NCBI GenBank assembly: GCA_021770245.1
Contig: JAETRI010000009.1
Coordinates: 38,884 to 102,883, forward strand
Origin: Lachnospiraceae bacterium
Lineage (GTDB): Bacteria > Bacillota > Clostridia > Lachnospirales > Lachnospiraceae
Reading direction: 5' to 3'
DNA: 64,000 bases
In this document: piece after piece, positions 9,096 through 18,990 of the stretch
How positions within the stretch are numbered: the stretch's first letter is position 1
Layout of the letters: each line of letters starts with the position of its first letter
Program-made: the position numbers and the translations under genes
Notes under the pieces: generated by a model
Databases searched by the model: none
What the model saw: the letters and a program-made list of their open reading frames with translations, nothing else
What the model was told of the DNA's origin: nothing

Positions 9096-10547
9096 TCAGC
9101 CGCCCATTTTATCCAGAAGGTGTATTTTAATATCGTAGAGTTTTTGGGAGAGGTCCACGTAGACCTGGTGGGGGTTCACGAGGCGCTTCGTCTCATCCCA
9201 CAGGGTATCCAGCTCCCTTTTGCAGTATTCCCGGATCTCCATGACCGGAGGAGAATCGTAGACCCGCCTGCCGTCCAGAAACACGGGAACCATCAGCTCC
9301 CGCATGGTATAGGTCCCCGCTTCCAGGCGGGTTTTCTTCCAGGGCTCCAGAGGGTCGAAAAGCAGCAGAGGCTGATCGGGTGAGAAGGTTTCGTCCGCCA
9401 GGGCGATCAGATCGGCCTTGATCTTGCCCGTATCCTTCTCATAGATCCGGTGGATAACCTTATTGCCCGGATTCGTGACCTTCTCCGTATTTTCGGAAAG
9501 CTTGATTTTGGGGATGAAATTACCCTGCTCATCCATGATAGCGGCCAGTTTGTACACGCCGCCGAAGGAAGGCCAGTTTTTGGAGGTGATCATATGGGTA
9601 CCGACCCCCCAGGAGGTGACTTTGCAGCCCTGTGCCTTGAGACTGTCGATCAGGTATTCGTCCAGATCGTTGGATGCGGAGATGACCGCATCCGGGAAAC
9701 CGGCTTCATCCAGCATCACCCGCGCCTTTTTGGACAGATAGGCCAGGTCACCGCTGTCCAGGCGGATGCCGTAAAAGGTCAAAGGCACCCCTGCCGCCCG
9801 CATCTCGGTAAAAACGCGGATGGCGTTGGGAACGCCGGATTTCAGAGTGTCATAGGTATCCACCAGGAGAATACACGCGCTCGGGTACATATCCGCATAG
9901 GTTTTGAAGGCGGTGTATTCATCGGGAAAACTCATGATCCAGCTATGGGCATGGGTCCCTTTTACGGGAACATCAAAGAGCTGGCCGGCCAGTACGTTGC
10001 TGGTTCCCACGCATCCGCCGATCATGGCAGCCCGGGCGCCGTAGATTCCGGCATCCGGTCCCTGCGCCCGGCGCAGACCGAATTCCATGATGCCGTCTCC
10101 CCTGGCCGCATAGCAGACCCGGGAGGTCTTGGTGGCGATGAGGCTTTGATGGTTGAGTATGTTTAGGATAGCCGTTTCCACGAGCTGGGCCTCCATGATG
10201 GGAGCAATAACCTTAATCATGGGTTCCCGGGGGAACATCACGCTGCCCTCCGGGATGGCATAGACGCTGCCGGAGAACCGGAAGTTTTTCAAATAATTCA
10301 GAAAAGCATCCTCAAAGATGCCAAGTCCCTTCAGGTAGGAAAGCTCGTCCTCCTCGAAGTGCAGATTTTCAATGTATTCTATGACCTGCTGCAGGCCCGC
10401 GCAGATGGCATAGCCGGATTCCATGGGGTTGCTGCGGTAAAAGGCATCAAAGATCACGGTCTGGTTACGGTCCATGTTCTTAAAATAGCCCTGCATCATG
10501 GTGAGCTCATACAGGTCGGTCATGAGGGTAAGGTTCCGTGTTTTCAT
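9096..10547 (-). CDS. pncB: Nicotinate phosphoribosyltransferase
   Basis: LMTDLYELTMMQGYF, FDAFYR, RRAQGPDAG, GTHAHSW, IRLDSGDL. Confidence 0.95.
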   Translation of the reverse strand: MKTRNLTLMTDLYELTMMQGYFKNMDRNQTVIFDAFYRSNPMESGYAICAGLQQVIEYIENLHFEEDELSYLKGLGIFEDAFLNYLKNFRFSGSVYAIPEGSVMFPREPMIKVIAPIMEAQLVETAILNILNHQSLIATKTSRVCYAARGDGIMEFGLRRAQGPDAGIYGARAAMIGGCVGTSNVLAGQLFDVPVKGTHAHSWIMSFPDEYTAFKTYADMYPSACILLVDTYDTLKSGVPNAIRVFTEMRAAGVPLTFYGIRLDSGDLAYLSKKARVMLDEAGFPDAVISASNDLDEYLIDSLKAQGCKVTSWGVGTHMITSKNWPSFGGVYKLAAIMDEQGNFIPKIKLSENTEKVTNPGNKVIHRIYEKDTGKIKADLIALADETFSPDQPLLLFDPLEPWKKTRLEAGTYTMRELMVPVFLDGRRVYDSPPVMEIREYCKRELDTLWDETKRLVNPHQVYVDLSQKLYDIKIHLLDKMGG

Positions 10548-10665
10548 GGAGATTCCTCCGCTTTCATATGGGATGTGGCGGCTTGCTGGAATGCCCAGGA
10601 GAGCCGTCGGATATCATCCCTATCATACGCCTGATTCGGACGGAAAGCAAGAAAAATCAAGAAGC

Positions 10666-10803
10666 CGGCAAACGCATGAACGGTCCTGCGCCCGTCTCCC
10701 TCTCCCGGACGGCCCTGAGACGCATGGTGATCCATCGGGGACCATCACGCGCCGCGGGGCAGGGGTGCCGCAGGGGCCGCAGGATTGTTCATGCGTTTGT
10801 CCT
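10666..10803. repeat. Large imperfect palindrome / dispersed 'ATGCGTTTGTCCTG' element, copy A
   Basis: Perfect inverted arms caaacgcatgaac (10669-10681) / gttcatgcgtttg (10787-10799), extending imperfectly inward. Confidence 0.7.
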
Positions 10804-10820
10804 GATTGGAGGCGCCGGGT

Positions 10821-12092
10821 TTACGAAAACCAGCTGTCGGTATAGCGGTCAATGAAGCGGTTTTCATATTTGGAATAAGTGATGCGCTGGGCATGATAGA
10901 GGCCGAAGTAGCCGGAGAGCATGTAGCTGGTGGCCACGGCGATGAGATAATAATAGGCGTCGGAAAAACCGAACAGCTCAAAGGCGATGAGCAGAGAAGC
11001 CATCGGGCAGTTGGTGACGCCGCAGAACAGGGAAACCATGCCGATGGATGCGCCCAGGGAGGCCGGGAGGCCGAACAGGCCGGCGGCACAGCAGCCGAAG
11101 GTGGCCCCGATGAACAAAGACGGGACGATTTCCCCGCCCCGATAGCCCGCGGCAATGGTGACGGAGGTAAACAGGATCTTCAAAAGAAACGCCCAGGGCA
11201 GAGCCTGTCCTTCTACGGCTCGTTCAATGATGTTCATGCCGGTGCCCAGATAATCCTGGCTGCCGCAGAGCAGGGTGAGGAGGATGATCAGAACGCCGCC
11301 TGCTGCGATCCGGATGTAGGAATTGGGCAGGAAGCGGTGCATCAGCTTGTGGAAAAGCTGCAGAGAGAGGCAGAAAAGGATACTCACCACGGCACAGCAT
11401 CCCGCCAGCAGGATTGCCCGCAGGCCGGACGGGAGGGTAAAGGCCATATCGTTGGAGACATGGAAGATCTCCTCCGGTACGCCCAGGGTTACGGCCACCT
11501 GACGGGATACCAGGGCGGCACAGATACAGGGAACCAGAGCGGCATAGTACATGCTGCCGACGCTGGCCACCTCCATGGCAAAAAAGGAAGCGGTCATGGG
11601 AGTGCCGAACAGGGCGGAAAAAGCTGCCGCCATACCGCTCATCAGGATGATTTTCTTGTCCTCCTGTTTGAGGCGCAGCAGATCCCCCAGGGATTTACCC
11701 AGGCTCCCGCCGATCTGCAGCGCGGCGCTCTCCCGTCCCACGGAACCGCCGCCAAAGAGTGTGATCACGGTGGAGACAAAGATGAGAAAGGTCATTTTAG
11801 GGGAGAGGTGGATATCGCCGTGGAGGCTTTCGATGATGGAATCGGTTCCCCGGTTGCTTTCATAGTGGAGTGCTCTATAGAGAAAAACGATGACCAGCCC
11901 GCCCAGGGGCAGCGTGAGGAAGACCCAGGGGAAAGCGCTCCGCAGGGCCGTGGCATTCACGAGACACCAGGAGAAGAGCGAGGATACCAGACCCACCACG
12001 GCGCCTGTTAACCCGCCCAGCGCCAGCCAGCGTATGTACTGTCCTGCGCTGTGCAGGACCGCCGTGAGATTTGCTTTGATAGTTTCTTTCAT
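10821..12092 (-). CDS. ClC-family voltage-gated chloride channel/antiporter
   Basis: Multi-TM protein with GGGSVGRESAALQIGGSLG and AAGYRGGEIVPSLFIGATFG ClC motifs. Confidence 0.92.
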   Translation of the reverse strand: MKETIKANLTAVLHSAGQYIRWLALGGLTGAVVGLVSSLFSWCLVNATALRSAFPWVFLTLPLGGLVIVFLYRALHYESNRGTDSIIESLHGDIHLSPKMTFLIFVSTVITLFGGGSVGRESAALQIGGSLGKSLGDLLRLKQEDKKIILMSGMAAAFSALFGTPMTASFFAMEVASVGSMYYAALVPCICAALVSRQVAVTLGVPEEIFHVSNDMAFTLPSGLRAILLAGCCAVVSILFCLSLQLFHKLMHRFLPNSYIRIAAGGVLIILLTLLCGSQDYLGTGMNIIERAVEGQALPWAFLLKILFTSVTIAAGYRGGEIVPSLFIGATFGCCAAGLFGLPASLGASIGMVSLFCGVTNCPMASLLIAFELFGFSDAYYYLIAVATSYMLSGYFGLYHAQRITYSKYENRFIDRYTDSWFS

Positions 12093-12627
12093 GCTGTGAC
12101 TCCCATCTATCGTATTTTATAAGGCTCCCGGGTTTTATCGGTTAAATGCAGCCAAAGGGCGGCCGCTGTACAGGAGGCCTTGATGCCGGAAACCTCCCGA
12201 TAATGACAGGGATGCTTTTTCCCGTTGTAGATCTACGATAACAAACGCCTTATTCGGATATCTATTATCATACGCCACAGTGCCGATTATATATGATCGT
12301 CAGGTTTTACGCAAGGGGCGCACTCGCTAAGTGCCGGCGTTTTTGGATGGTCCCCTCTGTGATCATCACACGCCGCAGGGCCGGGCAGGGGTGTCACAGG
12401 GGCCGCAGAGCCTTTCCTGCGTTCGGCGTGCAGGCAGATCAAATTTCTCTTCCGTATTTTTACGTACATGCTCCGTCTGGAATTTACAGGTAAAGCATAG
12501 TATAATATTGACCGTGGAGTGAAAGCTTTCGATCCTGCAAAAACGGTATGGAAAAGCAGATTGCTGGACTGCCGGAAAGACAGACGGCCGGATCGGGATA
12601 CAAGACGGGAGGGGGACGGAGGTACTT

Positions 12628-13212
12628 ATGTCGCAGACGACCAAACGGGCATTGGAGGCATCGTTAAAGAATTTGCTCCTCCAGAAGCCGCTGGACAAGA
12701 TTACGATCAATGATATTGCTGAAGACTGCGGAATCAGCCGGATGACATTCTATTACCACTTTAGAGATATCTATGACCTGGTGGAGTGGGCCTGTGTGGA
12801 GGATGCCACCCGGGCACTGAAGGGGAAAAAGACGTATGATACCTGGCAGGAGGGTTTTTTCAATATTTTTCAGGCAGTACAGGAAAACAAGCCGTTCATC
12901 ATGAATGTCTATCATGTGGTGAGCCGGGAGCGTATCGAACAGTATCTGTATCCTCTGATTCACAGGCTGCTCCTGGGAGTAGTGGAGGAAAAGGCGGCGG
13001 ATATGGAGGTAAAGGAAGAGGACAAGCAGTTCATTGCCAGTTTCTATGAATATGCCTTTGCGGGCATCATGCTGGAGTGGATCGGAAACAAAATGAAAGA
13101 AGATCCGGCCGTCATTGTGGAGCGCACCAGCAGGCTGCTCCAGGGGAATATCGTCCGGGCATTGAATGCTGTTCGGACAGATCGACCCTTACATTTGGAG
13201 GCAAATGATTAA
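12628..13212 (+). CDS. TetR/AcrR family regulator
   Basis: HTH KITINDIAEDCGISRMTFYYHFRDIYDLVEW. Confidence 0.92.
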   Translation: MSQTTKRALEASLKNLLLQKPLDKITINDIAEDCGISRMTFYYHFRDIYDLVEWACVEDATRALKGKKTYDTWQEGFFNIFQAVQENKPFIMNVYHVVSRERIEQYLYPLIHRLLLGVVEEKAADMEVKEEDKQFIASFYEYAFAGIMLEWIGNKMKEDPAVIVERTSRLLQGNIVRALNAVRTDRPLHLEAND

Positions 13213-13227
13213 ACTTTGTACAATCTA

Positions 13228-13265
13228 TCCCGTCATGATAAAAGTTTTATCATGGCGGGATTTCT
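13228..13265 (+). terminator. Strong hairpin after the tetR gene
   Basis: tcccgtcatgataaaa-g-ttttatcatggcggga followed by tttct. Confidence 0.75.
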
Positions 13266-13352
13266 GTTTATTGTGGTATGAAAAACCCCGCTCTATAATC
13301 AAACCATCAAAACAACACAGCCGCAGGGCGGTTTGGGAAAGGATGGTATCTT

Positions 13353-15128
13353 ATGTATTATTCGAGTGGAAATTATGAAGCGTTTGCCCGTCCCGAGAAA
13401 CCGGAGGGCGTGGATCACAAATCGGCATATTTTATCGGAACGGGCCTGGCGGCGCTGTCCGCAGGCTGTTTCCTGGTGCGGGATGCCCAGATGCCGGGAT
13501 CCCACATCCATTTCTTTGACCGGGATCCGGTAGCGGGAGGCGCGTGCGACGGCTGGATGTATCCCGAAATCGGATACGTCATGCGGGGCGGCAGGGAGAT
13601 GGACAATCATTTTGAGGTCATGTGGGATCTGTTCCGCTCTATTCCCTCCATTGAGACCGAGGGGATCAGTGTCCTGGATGAGTATTATTGGCTGAACAAG
13701 AAGGATCCCAATTACTCTCTGTGCCGCGCCACCGAAAAGCGGGGGCAGGATGCCCATACCGACGGTAAGTTTGGCCTAAGCGACAAAGGGGCGATGGAAC
13801 TGATGCACCTGTTCTTTACCCCGGACGAGGAGCTTTACGACAAACGCATCACCGACGTATTTGACGATGAGGTGTTTGACTCCAATTTCTGGCTGTACTG
13901 GCGCACCATGTTTGCTTTCTACAACTGCGAGAGCGCTTTGGAAATGAAGCTTTATATGCAGCGCTTCATTCACCATATAGACGGCCTGCCTGACCTGCGG
14001 GCCCTGCGTTTTACCAAATATAATCAGTATGAGTCCATGATCCTGCCCATGGTGAGGTATTTGGAAGCCCATGGAGCCCAGTTCCACTTCAATACCCGGG
14101 TCATGGATGTGCGTTTCGACATTCATAACGGCAGAAAGCTGGCAAAACGGGTGGAACTGCTGCATGACGGCGAGCAGGAGTTCCTGGATCTGACCGAGGA
14201 TGACTACCTGTTCATCACAAATGGCAGCAATGTGGAGAATTCCACCATCGGCGGCCAGGATAAGCCCTGCGAGTATATCCCAGATATCCGCCCCGGCGGC
14301 TCCTTTGATCTGTGGCGGAAGATTGCCGCCCAGGATCCCTCCTTCGGACATCCGGATAAGTTCTGTACGGCGCCGGAGGAATGTGAGTGGATGGGCGTTA
14401 CCGTAAATACCCTGGACGACAAAATTTTGCCATATATTAAGAACATATGCAAACGCGACCCGCTTTCCGGTAAGGTGGTCACCGGCGGCATCGTATCGGT
14501 ACGGGATTCTTCCTGGCTTTTGAGCTGGACGATCAACCGCCAGCCGCAGTTCCATTCCCAGCCAAAGGGCCAGTGTCTGGTATGGCTCTACGGCCTGTTC
14601 CCCAACCGGCCCGGCGATTATGTAAAGAAGACCATGAAAGACTGTACCGGTAAGGAGATCTGCATGGAGTGGCTTTATCATCTGGGAGTACCCGAGGAGC
14701 AAATCGAGGATCTGGCGGCGAACAGTGCGAAAACGGTACCTACCATGATGCCTTTTGCCAGCTCCTACTTCATGCCGCGTACCGCAGGCGACCGGCCTGA
14801 CGTGGTGCCGGAGGGCGCAGTGAATTTCGCTTTCCTGGGCCAGTTCGCCGAGGTGGAACGGGATACGGTGTTCACCACCGAATACTCCATGCGTACTGCG
14901 ATGGTAGCCGTCTATACCCTCCTGAATGTGGATCGTGGTGTGCCGGAGGTGTGGGGAAGCCTGTATGATCTGCGCGATCTCCTGGCGGCCTCCATCAGCC
15001 TGCGGGACGGCAGACCCTTAACCGAGATGGATATGGGCTTCAAAGAGAGGATAGCGGTTAAGAAGGCGCTGGAGAAGATCGCAGGCACCGACGTGGAAAA
15101 ACTGTTGAAAAAATACCATGTGATTTGA
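13353..15128 (+). CDS. ohyA: Oleate hydratase (myosin-cross-reactive antigen family)
   Basis: Long MCRA-family ORF: AYFIGTGLAALSAGCFLVRDA, DRDPVAGGACDGW, RGGREMDNHFE, WLLSWTINRQPQF. Confidence 0.95.
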   Translation: MYYSSGNYEAFARPEKPEGVDHKSAYFIGTGLAALSAGCFLVRDAQMPGSHIHFFDRDPVAGGACDGWMYPEIGYVMRGGREMDNHFEVMWDLFRSIPSIETEGISVLDEYYWLNKKDPNYSLCRATEKRGQDAHTDGKFGLSDKGAMELMHLFFTPDEELYDKRITDVFDDEVFDSNFWLYWRTMFAFYNCESALEMKLYMQRFIHHIDGLPDLRALRFTKYNQYESMILPMVRYLEAHGAQFHFNTRVMDVRFDIHNGRKLAKRVELLHDGEQEFLDLTEDDYLFITNGSNVENSTIGGQDKPCEYIPDIRPGGSFDLWRKIAAQDPSFGHPDKFCTAPEECEWMGVTVNTLDDKILPYIKNICKRDPLSGKVVTGGIVSVRDSSWLLSWTINRQPQFHSQPKGQCLVWLYGLFPNRPGDYVKKTMKDCTGKEICMEWLYHLGVPEEQIEDLAANSAKTVPTMMPFASSYFMPRTAGDRPDVVPEGAVNFAFLGQFAEVERDTVFTTEYSMRTAMVAVYTLLNVDRGVPEVWGSLYDLRDLLAASISLRDGRPLTEMDMGFKERIAVKKALEKIAGTDVEKLLKKYHVI

Positions 15129-15214
15129 TCATCCATACGCGTACAGGAGAAAATTGCGCCGGGGCCGTTACGGCCCCGGCGCAATGACATTGGCATACGG
15201 AAGGAGCGGCATCC

Positions 15215-15298
15215 GGACGCAGTCATGCGTTTGTCCTGCCCGGCGCCGGCGGAGAGTGATGGGCTGGGCTGCCGCAGGGCCGTTCCTGCGTTTGTCCT
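15215..15298. repeat. Dispersed 'ATGCGTTTGTCCTG' element, copy C
   Basis: Two internal GCGTTTGTCCT motifs (around 15228 and 15288) flanking gccgcagggccg. Confidence 0.55.
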
Positions 15299-15317
15299 AA
15301 ACTGCGGAAACTCAAGC

Positions 15318-15347
15318 TTGACAACGCGCCGCCGCGGGCTATATAAT
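15318..15347 (+). promoter_or_regulatory. Sigma-70-type promoter of the ileS leader
   Basis: TTGACA (15318-15323), 18-bp spacer, TATAAT (15342-15347). Confidence 0.75.
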
Positions 15348-15359
15348 ACCGGAAGAAAC

Positions 15360-15717
15360 AGACAAAGGCCATGAGGAAGACAGTATCCATCCTTCCAAAG
15401 GGACAGCGAGCCGGCGCAGGTGGAAGGCCGGTGCGAGTAGGGGATGGGGAAGATCACTTCTGAGCCGCAGGCTGAAAGGGCAGCGCGAGTTTCCCCAGTA
15501 GGCAGTGCCGGAGTTCCTCCGTTATAGGAAACCATATTTTCCTGATGAAGCATCTGTGTTATTTCTGCCGGCGGGCCGGCGGTGAGGTCTTTGCCTTCTC
15601 TGCCATAGGGGACGGCGGCTGGTATCATAAGACGTTTTATCAGGCCGTATGATGAAGCGGGTGGTACAGCGAGAACAAGACCTCGTCCTTCTTACATAAA
15701 GGACGGGGATTTTTTTT
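15360..15717 (+). promoter_or_regulatory. T-box riboswitch (tRNA-Ile) with intrinsic terminator
   Basis: Specifier-loop-like GGGGAAGATCACTTCTGAGC with ATC (Ile) at 15453-15455; T-box GAAGCGGGTGGTACAGCGAGAAC (about 15654-15676); terminator cctcgtcctt...aaggacgggg + T8 (15681-15717); ileS follows. Confidence 0.92.
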
Positions 15718-15810
15718 ATGAAGAGCCCGCGAAAAAATAAGGAAGCGGTTCGGATATCTGTCGGGCTGAAAGGGACCGGACGGCTGCAAAGGAAAGAAAG
15801 GATGGAGAGC

Positions 15811-18800
15811 ATGTCACTTTACGCAAAAGTAAACACTGACCTGAACTTCGTGGAACGGGAACACGAGGTGGAGAAATTCTGGGAAGAAAACCGGATTTTT
15901 GAGAAGAGCATGAAAATCCGGGAGGGCTGTCCTGCGTATACCTTCTACGACGGGCCGCCGACGGCCAACGGGAAACCTCATATCGGCCATGTGGAGACCC
16001 GCGCTATCAAGGATATGATCCCCAGATATCGTACTATGAAGGGCTGCCTGGTGCCCAGGAAAGCGGGCTGGGACACCCATGGCCTGCCTGTGGAACTGGA
16101 AGTGGAGAAGCTTCTGGGGCTGGACGGAAAGGAGCAGATCGAGGAATACGGGATTGCGCCTTTCATCGATAAGTGTAAGGAAAGCGTTTGGAAATATAAG
16201 GGTATGTGGGAGGATTTTTCCAAAAAAGTCGGCTTTTGGGCCGATATGGACGATCCCTATGTGACCTATCACGATAATTATATCGAGTCCGAATGGTGGG
16301 CTCTCAAGAAGATCTGGGATAAAGGCCTTCTGTACAAGGGCTTCAAGATCGTCCCCTACTGTCCCCGCTGCGGTACGCCCCTGTCCTCCCATGAGGTGGC
16401 GCAGGGCTATAAGGACGTAAAGGAACGGTCCGCCGTGGCCCGTTTCAAGGTGAAGGGGGAAGACGCCTATATCCTGGCTTGGACCACCACGCCCTGGACC
16501 CTGCCTTCCAACGTGGCGCTGTGCGTGAATCCGGACGAGGCCTATGCGAAAGTAAAAGCGGCGGACGGTTTTACCTATTATATGGCACAGGCCCTGCTGG
16601 ATACGGTGCTGGGCGGACTGAACCGGGAGAATCCGGAAGCGCCCGCCTATGAGGTGCTGGAAACCTATATCGGAAAGGACCTGGAGTATAAAGAATACGA
16701 ACCGCTGTTTGACTGCGCGGTGGAAACCTGCGCAAAACAGCATAAGAAAGCGTTCTATGTGGTCTGCGACCACTATGTGACGCTCACCGACGGTACCGGT
16801 GTGGTGCATATCGCTCCCGCCTTCGGTGAGGACGATGCGAACGTGGGACGTAAATATGACCTGCCCTTCGTACAGCTGGTGGACGGCGCGGGCTGTATGA
16901 CCAAAGAGACGCCCTGGGCGGGGATGTTCGTCAAAGATGCGGATCCGGAAGTGTTAAAGGCCCTGGATCGGGCGCAGCTGCTATTCTCCGCGCCTAAATT
17001 TGAGCACAGTTACCCTTTCTGCTGGAGATGCGATACGCCGCTGATCTATTATGCCAGGGAATCATGGTTCATCAAGATGACCGCGGTGAAGGAGCAGCTG
17101 ATCGCTAATAATAATACGATTAACTGGATCCCGGAATCCATCGGCAAAGGCCGTTTCGGGGACTGGCTGGAAAATATCCAGGACTGGGGCCTTTCCAGGA
17201 ACCGTTATTGGGGCACGCCCCTGAACATCTGGCAGTGCGAATGCGGGGAGATGACCTGTGTGGGAAGCCGGGAGGAGCTGGAACGTCTCAGCGGCAACCC
17301 GGAGGCGGAGACGGTGGAGCTGCACCGTCCCTATATCGATGCCATTACCCTTCCATGCCCCGCCTGCGGCAAACCCATGCACAGGGTACCGGAGGTGATA
17401 GACTGTTGGTTCGATTCCGGCGCCATGCCTTTTGCCCAGCATCATTACCCTTTTGAGAATAAGGAACTTTTTGATAAGCAGTTCCCGGCCCAGTTCATCT
17501 CGGAGGCAGTGGATCAGACCAGGGGATGGTTCTATTCCCTGCTGGCGGAATCCACGCTGCTCTTTGACACCACCTGCTTTGAGAACGTGATCGTGCTGGG
17601 GCTGGTGCAGGATGAAAACGGGCAGAAGATGAGCAAGTCAAAGGGGAATGCCATCGATCCCTTCGATGCCTTGCGGGATTACGGTGCGGACGCTATCCGC
17701 TGGTATTTCTATTCCAGCAGCGCACCCTGGCTGCCCAGCCGTTTCCATGGTAAGGCGGTGGTCGAGGGACAGAGAAAGTTCATGGGGACGCTTTGGAACA
17801 CCTATGCTTTCTTCGTGCTGTACGCCAATATCGACGATTTTGACGCTTCCCGATATGCGCTGGAATACGATAAGCTGCCCGTGATGGATAGATGGCTCTT
17901 AAGCCGTCTGAACACTCTGATCACGGAAGTGGATACCCGCCTGGACGCATATCAGATCCCGGAAGCGGCCAGGGCCCTGCAGGATTTTGTGGACGAATGC
18001 AGCAATTGGTATGTAAGAAGGAGCCGGGAGCGTTTCTGGGCCAAGGGTATGGAGCAGGATAAGATCAACGCCTATATGACCCTGTACACCGCGCTGGTGA
18101 CATTGTCCAAGCTGTGCGCGCCCATGATCCCCTTCATGGCGGAAGAAATCTACCAGAATCTGGTGAGGAGCGTGGACAAGGAGGCGCCCGAGAGCGTGCA
18201 TCTGTGCGATTTCCCTGTGGCGGATGCGGCTTGGGTGGATGAAAAGCTGGAAAAGGATATGGACGAGGTGGTGAAGCTGGTGGTCATGGGACGCGCCTGC
18301 AGGAATACCGCCAACATCAAGAACCGCCAGCCCATCGGGACCATGTTTGTGAAGGCGGCGGGAACCCTGGACGATTTCTATAAGGAAATCGTGGAAGAGG
18401 AGCTGAATGTGAAGAGGGTGGTATTTACGGAGGACGTGAGGGATTTCACCACCTATACCTTCAAACCGCAGCTTCGCACGGTGGGCCCGAAATACGGCAA
18501 ACAGCTGGGCGGCATCCAGAAAACCCTGTCTGCCCTGGACGGAAACGCCGCCATGGATGAGCTGAACGAAAACGGGGTTCTGGCCTTTGAGGTAAACGGC
18601 GTAAAGGTGCTTTTGGCCAAGGAGGATCTGCTCATCGAGATGTCCCAGAAGGAGGGCTATGTCTCCGAGGCGGATAACCAGATGACGGTGGTGCTGGACA
18701 CCAACCTGTCGGAGGAGCTGATCGAGGAAGGCTTCGTATATGAGATCATCAGCAAGATCCAGACCATGAGGAAGGATTCCGGCCTGGAGGTGATGGATCA

Positions 18801-18990
18801 TATCCGGGTATCCTTTACGGGAAACGAGAAAATCGCGCGGATCGCCGCTGCCAATGAGGAAGTGATCGCAGGCAAGGTCCTTGCGGAATCCATCGGTACA
18901 AATGAGGGCCTTAAAATCCAAAAAGAATGGAACGTGAACGGAGAAAAGGTTACGATCGGAATAGAGAAGGAGGAAGGACATGCGTGGTAG
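15811..18990 (+). CDS. ileS: Isoleucyl-tRNA synthetase
   Basis: Class I aaRS motifs GPPTANGKPHIGH (HIGH) and KMSKSKGN (KMSKS). Start set downstream of the leader terminator. Confidence 0.97.
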   Translation: MSLYAKVNTDLNFVEREHEVEKFWEENRIFEKSMKIREGCPAYTFYDGPPTANGKPHIGHVETRAIKDMIPRYRTMKGCLVPRKAGWDTHGLPVELEVEKLLGLDGKEQIEEYGIAPFIDKCKESVWKYKGMWEDFSKKVGFWADMDDPYVTYHDNYIESEWWALKKIWDKGLLYKGFKIVPYCPRCGTPLSSHEVAQGYKDVKERSAVARFKVKGEDAYILAWTTTPWTLPSNVALCVNPDEAYAKVKAADGFTYYMAQALLDTVLGGLNRENPEAPAYEVLETYIGKDLEYKEYEPLFDCAVETCAKQHKKAFYVVCDHYVTLTDGTGVVHIAPAFGEDDANVGRKYDLPFVQLVDGAGCMTKETPWAGMFVKDADPEVLKALDRAQLLFSAPKFEHSYPFCWRCDTPLIYYARESWFIKMTAVKEQLIANNNTINWIPESIGKGRFGDWLENIQDWGLSRNRYWGTPLNIWQCECGEMTCVGSREELERLSGNPEAETVELHRPYIDAITLPCPACGKPMHRVPEVIDCWFDSGAMPFAQHHYPFENKELFDKQFPAQFISEAVDQTRGWFYSLLAESTLLFDTTCFENVIVLGLVQDENGQKMSKSKGNAIDPFDALRDYGADAIRWYFYSSSAPWLPSRFHGKAVVEGQRKFMGTLWNTYAFFVLYANIDDFDASRYALEYDKLPVMDRWLLSRLNTLITEVDTRLDAYQIPEAARALQDFVDECSNWYVRRSRERFWAKGMEQDKINAYMTLYTALVTLSKLCAPMIPFMAEEIYQNLVRSVDKEAPESVHLCDFPVADAAWVDEKLEKDMDEVVKLVVMGRACRNTANIKNRQPIGTMFVKAAGTLDDFYKEIVEEELNVKRVVFTEDVRDFTTYTFKPQLRTVGPKYGKQLGGIQKTLSALDGNAAMDELNENGVLAFEVNGVKVLLAKEDLLIEMSQKEGYVSEADNQMTVVLDTNLSEELIEEGFVYEIISKIQTMRKDSGLEVMDHIRVSFTGNEKIARIAAANEEVIAGKVLAESIGTNEGLKIQKEWNVNGEKVTIGIEKEEGHAW

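Noticed and set aside
10806-12011. 401-aa plus-strand ORF
   Set aside because: Antisense shadow of the ClC gene; composition (H/G/Q-rich) typical of reverse-frame artefacts.
12100-12260. Fluoride or other riboswitch upstream of the ClC gene
   Set aside because: Some GGAGG/CCTCC pairing and a GCCGCCCTTTGGCTGC segment are present, but I could not match a convincing crcB consensus.
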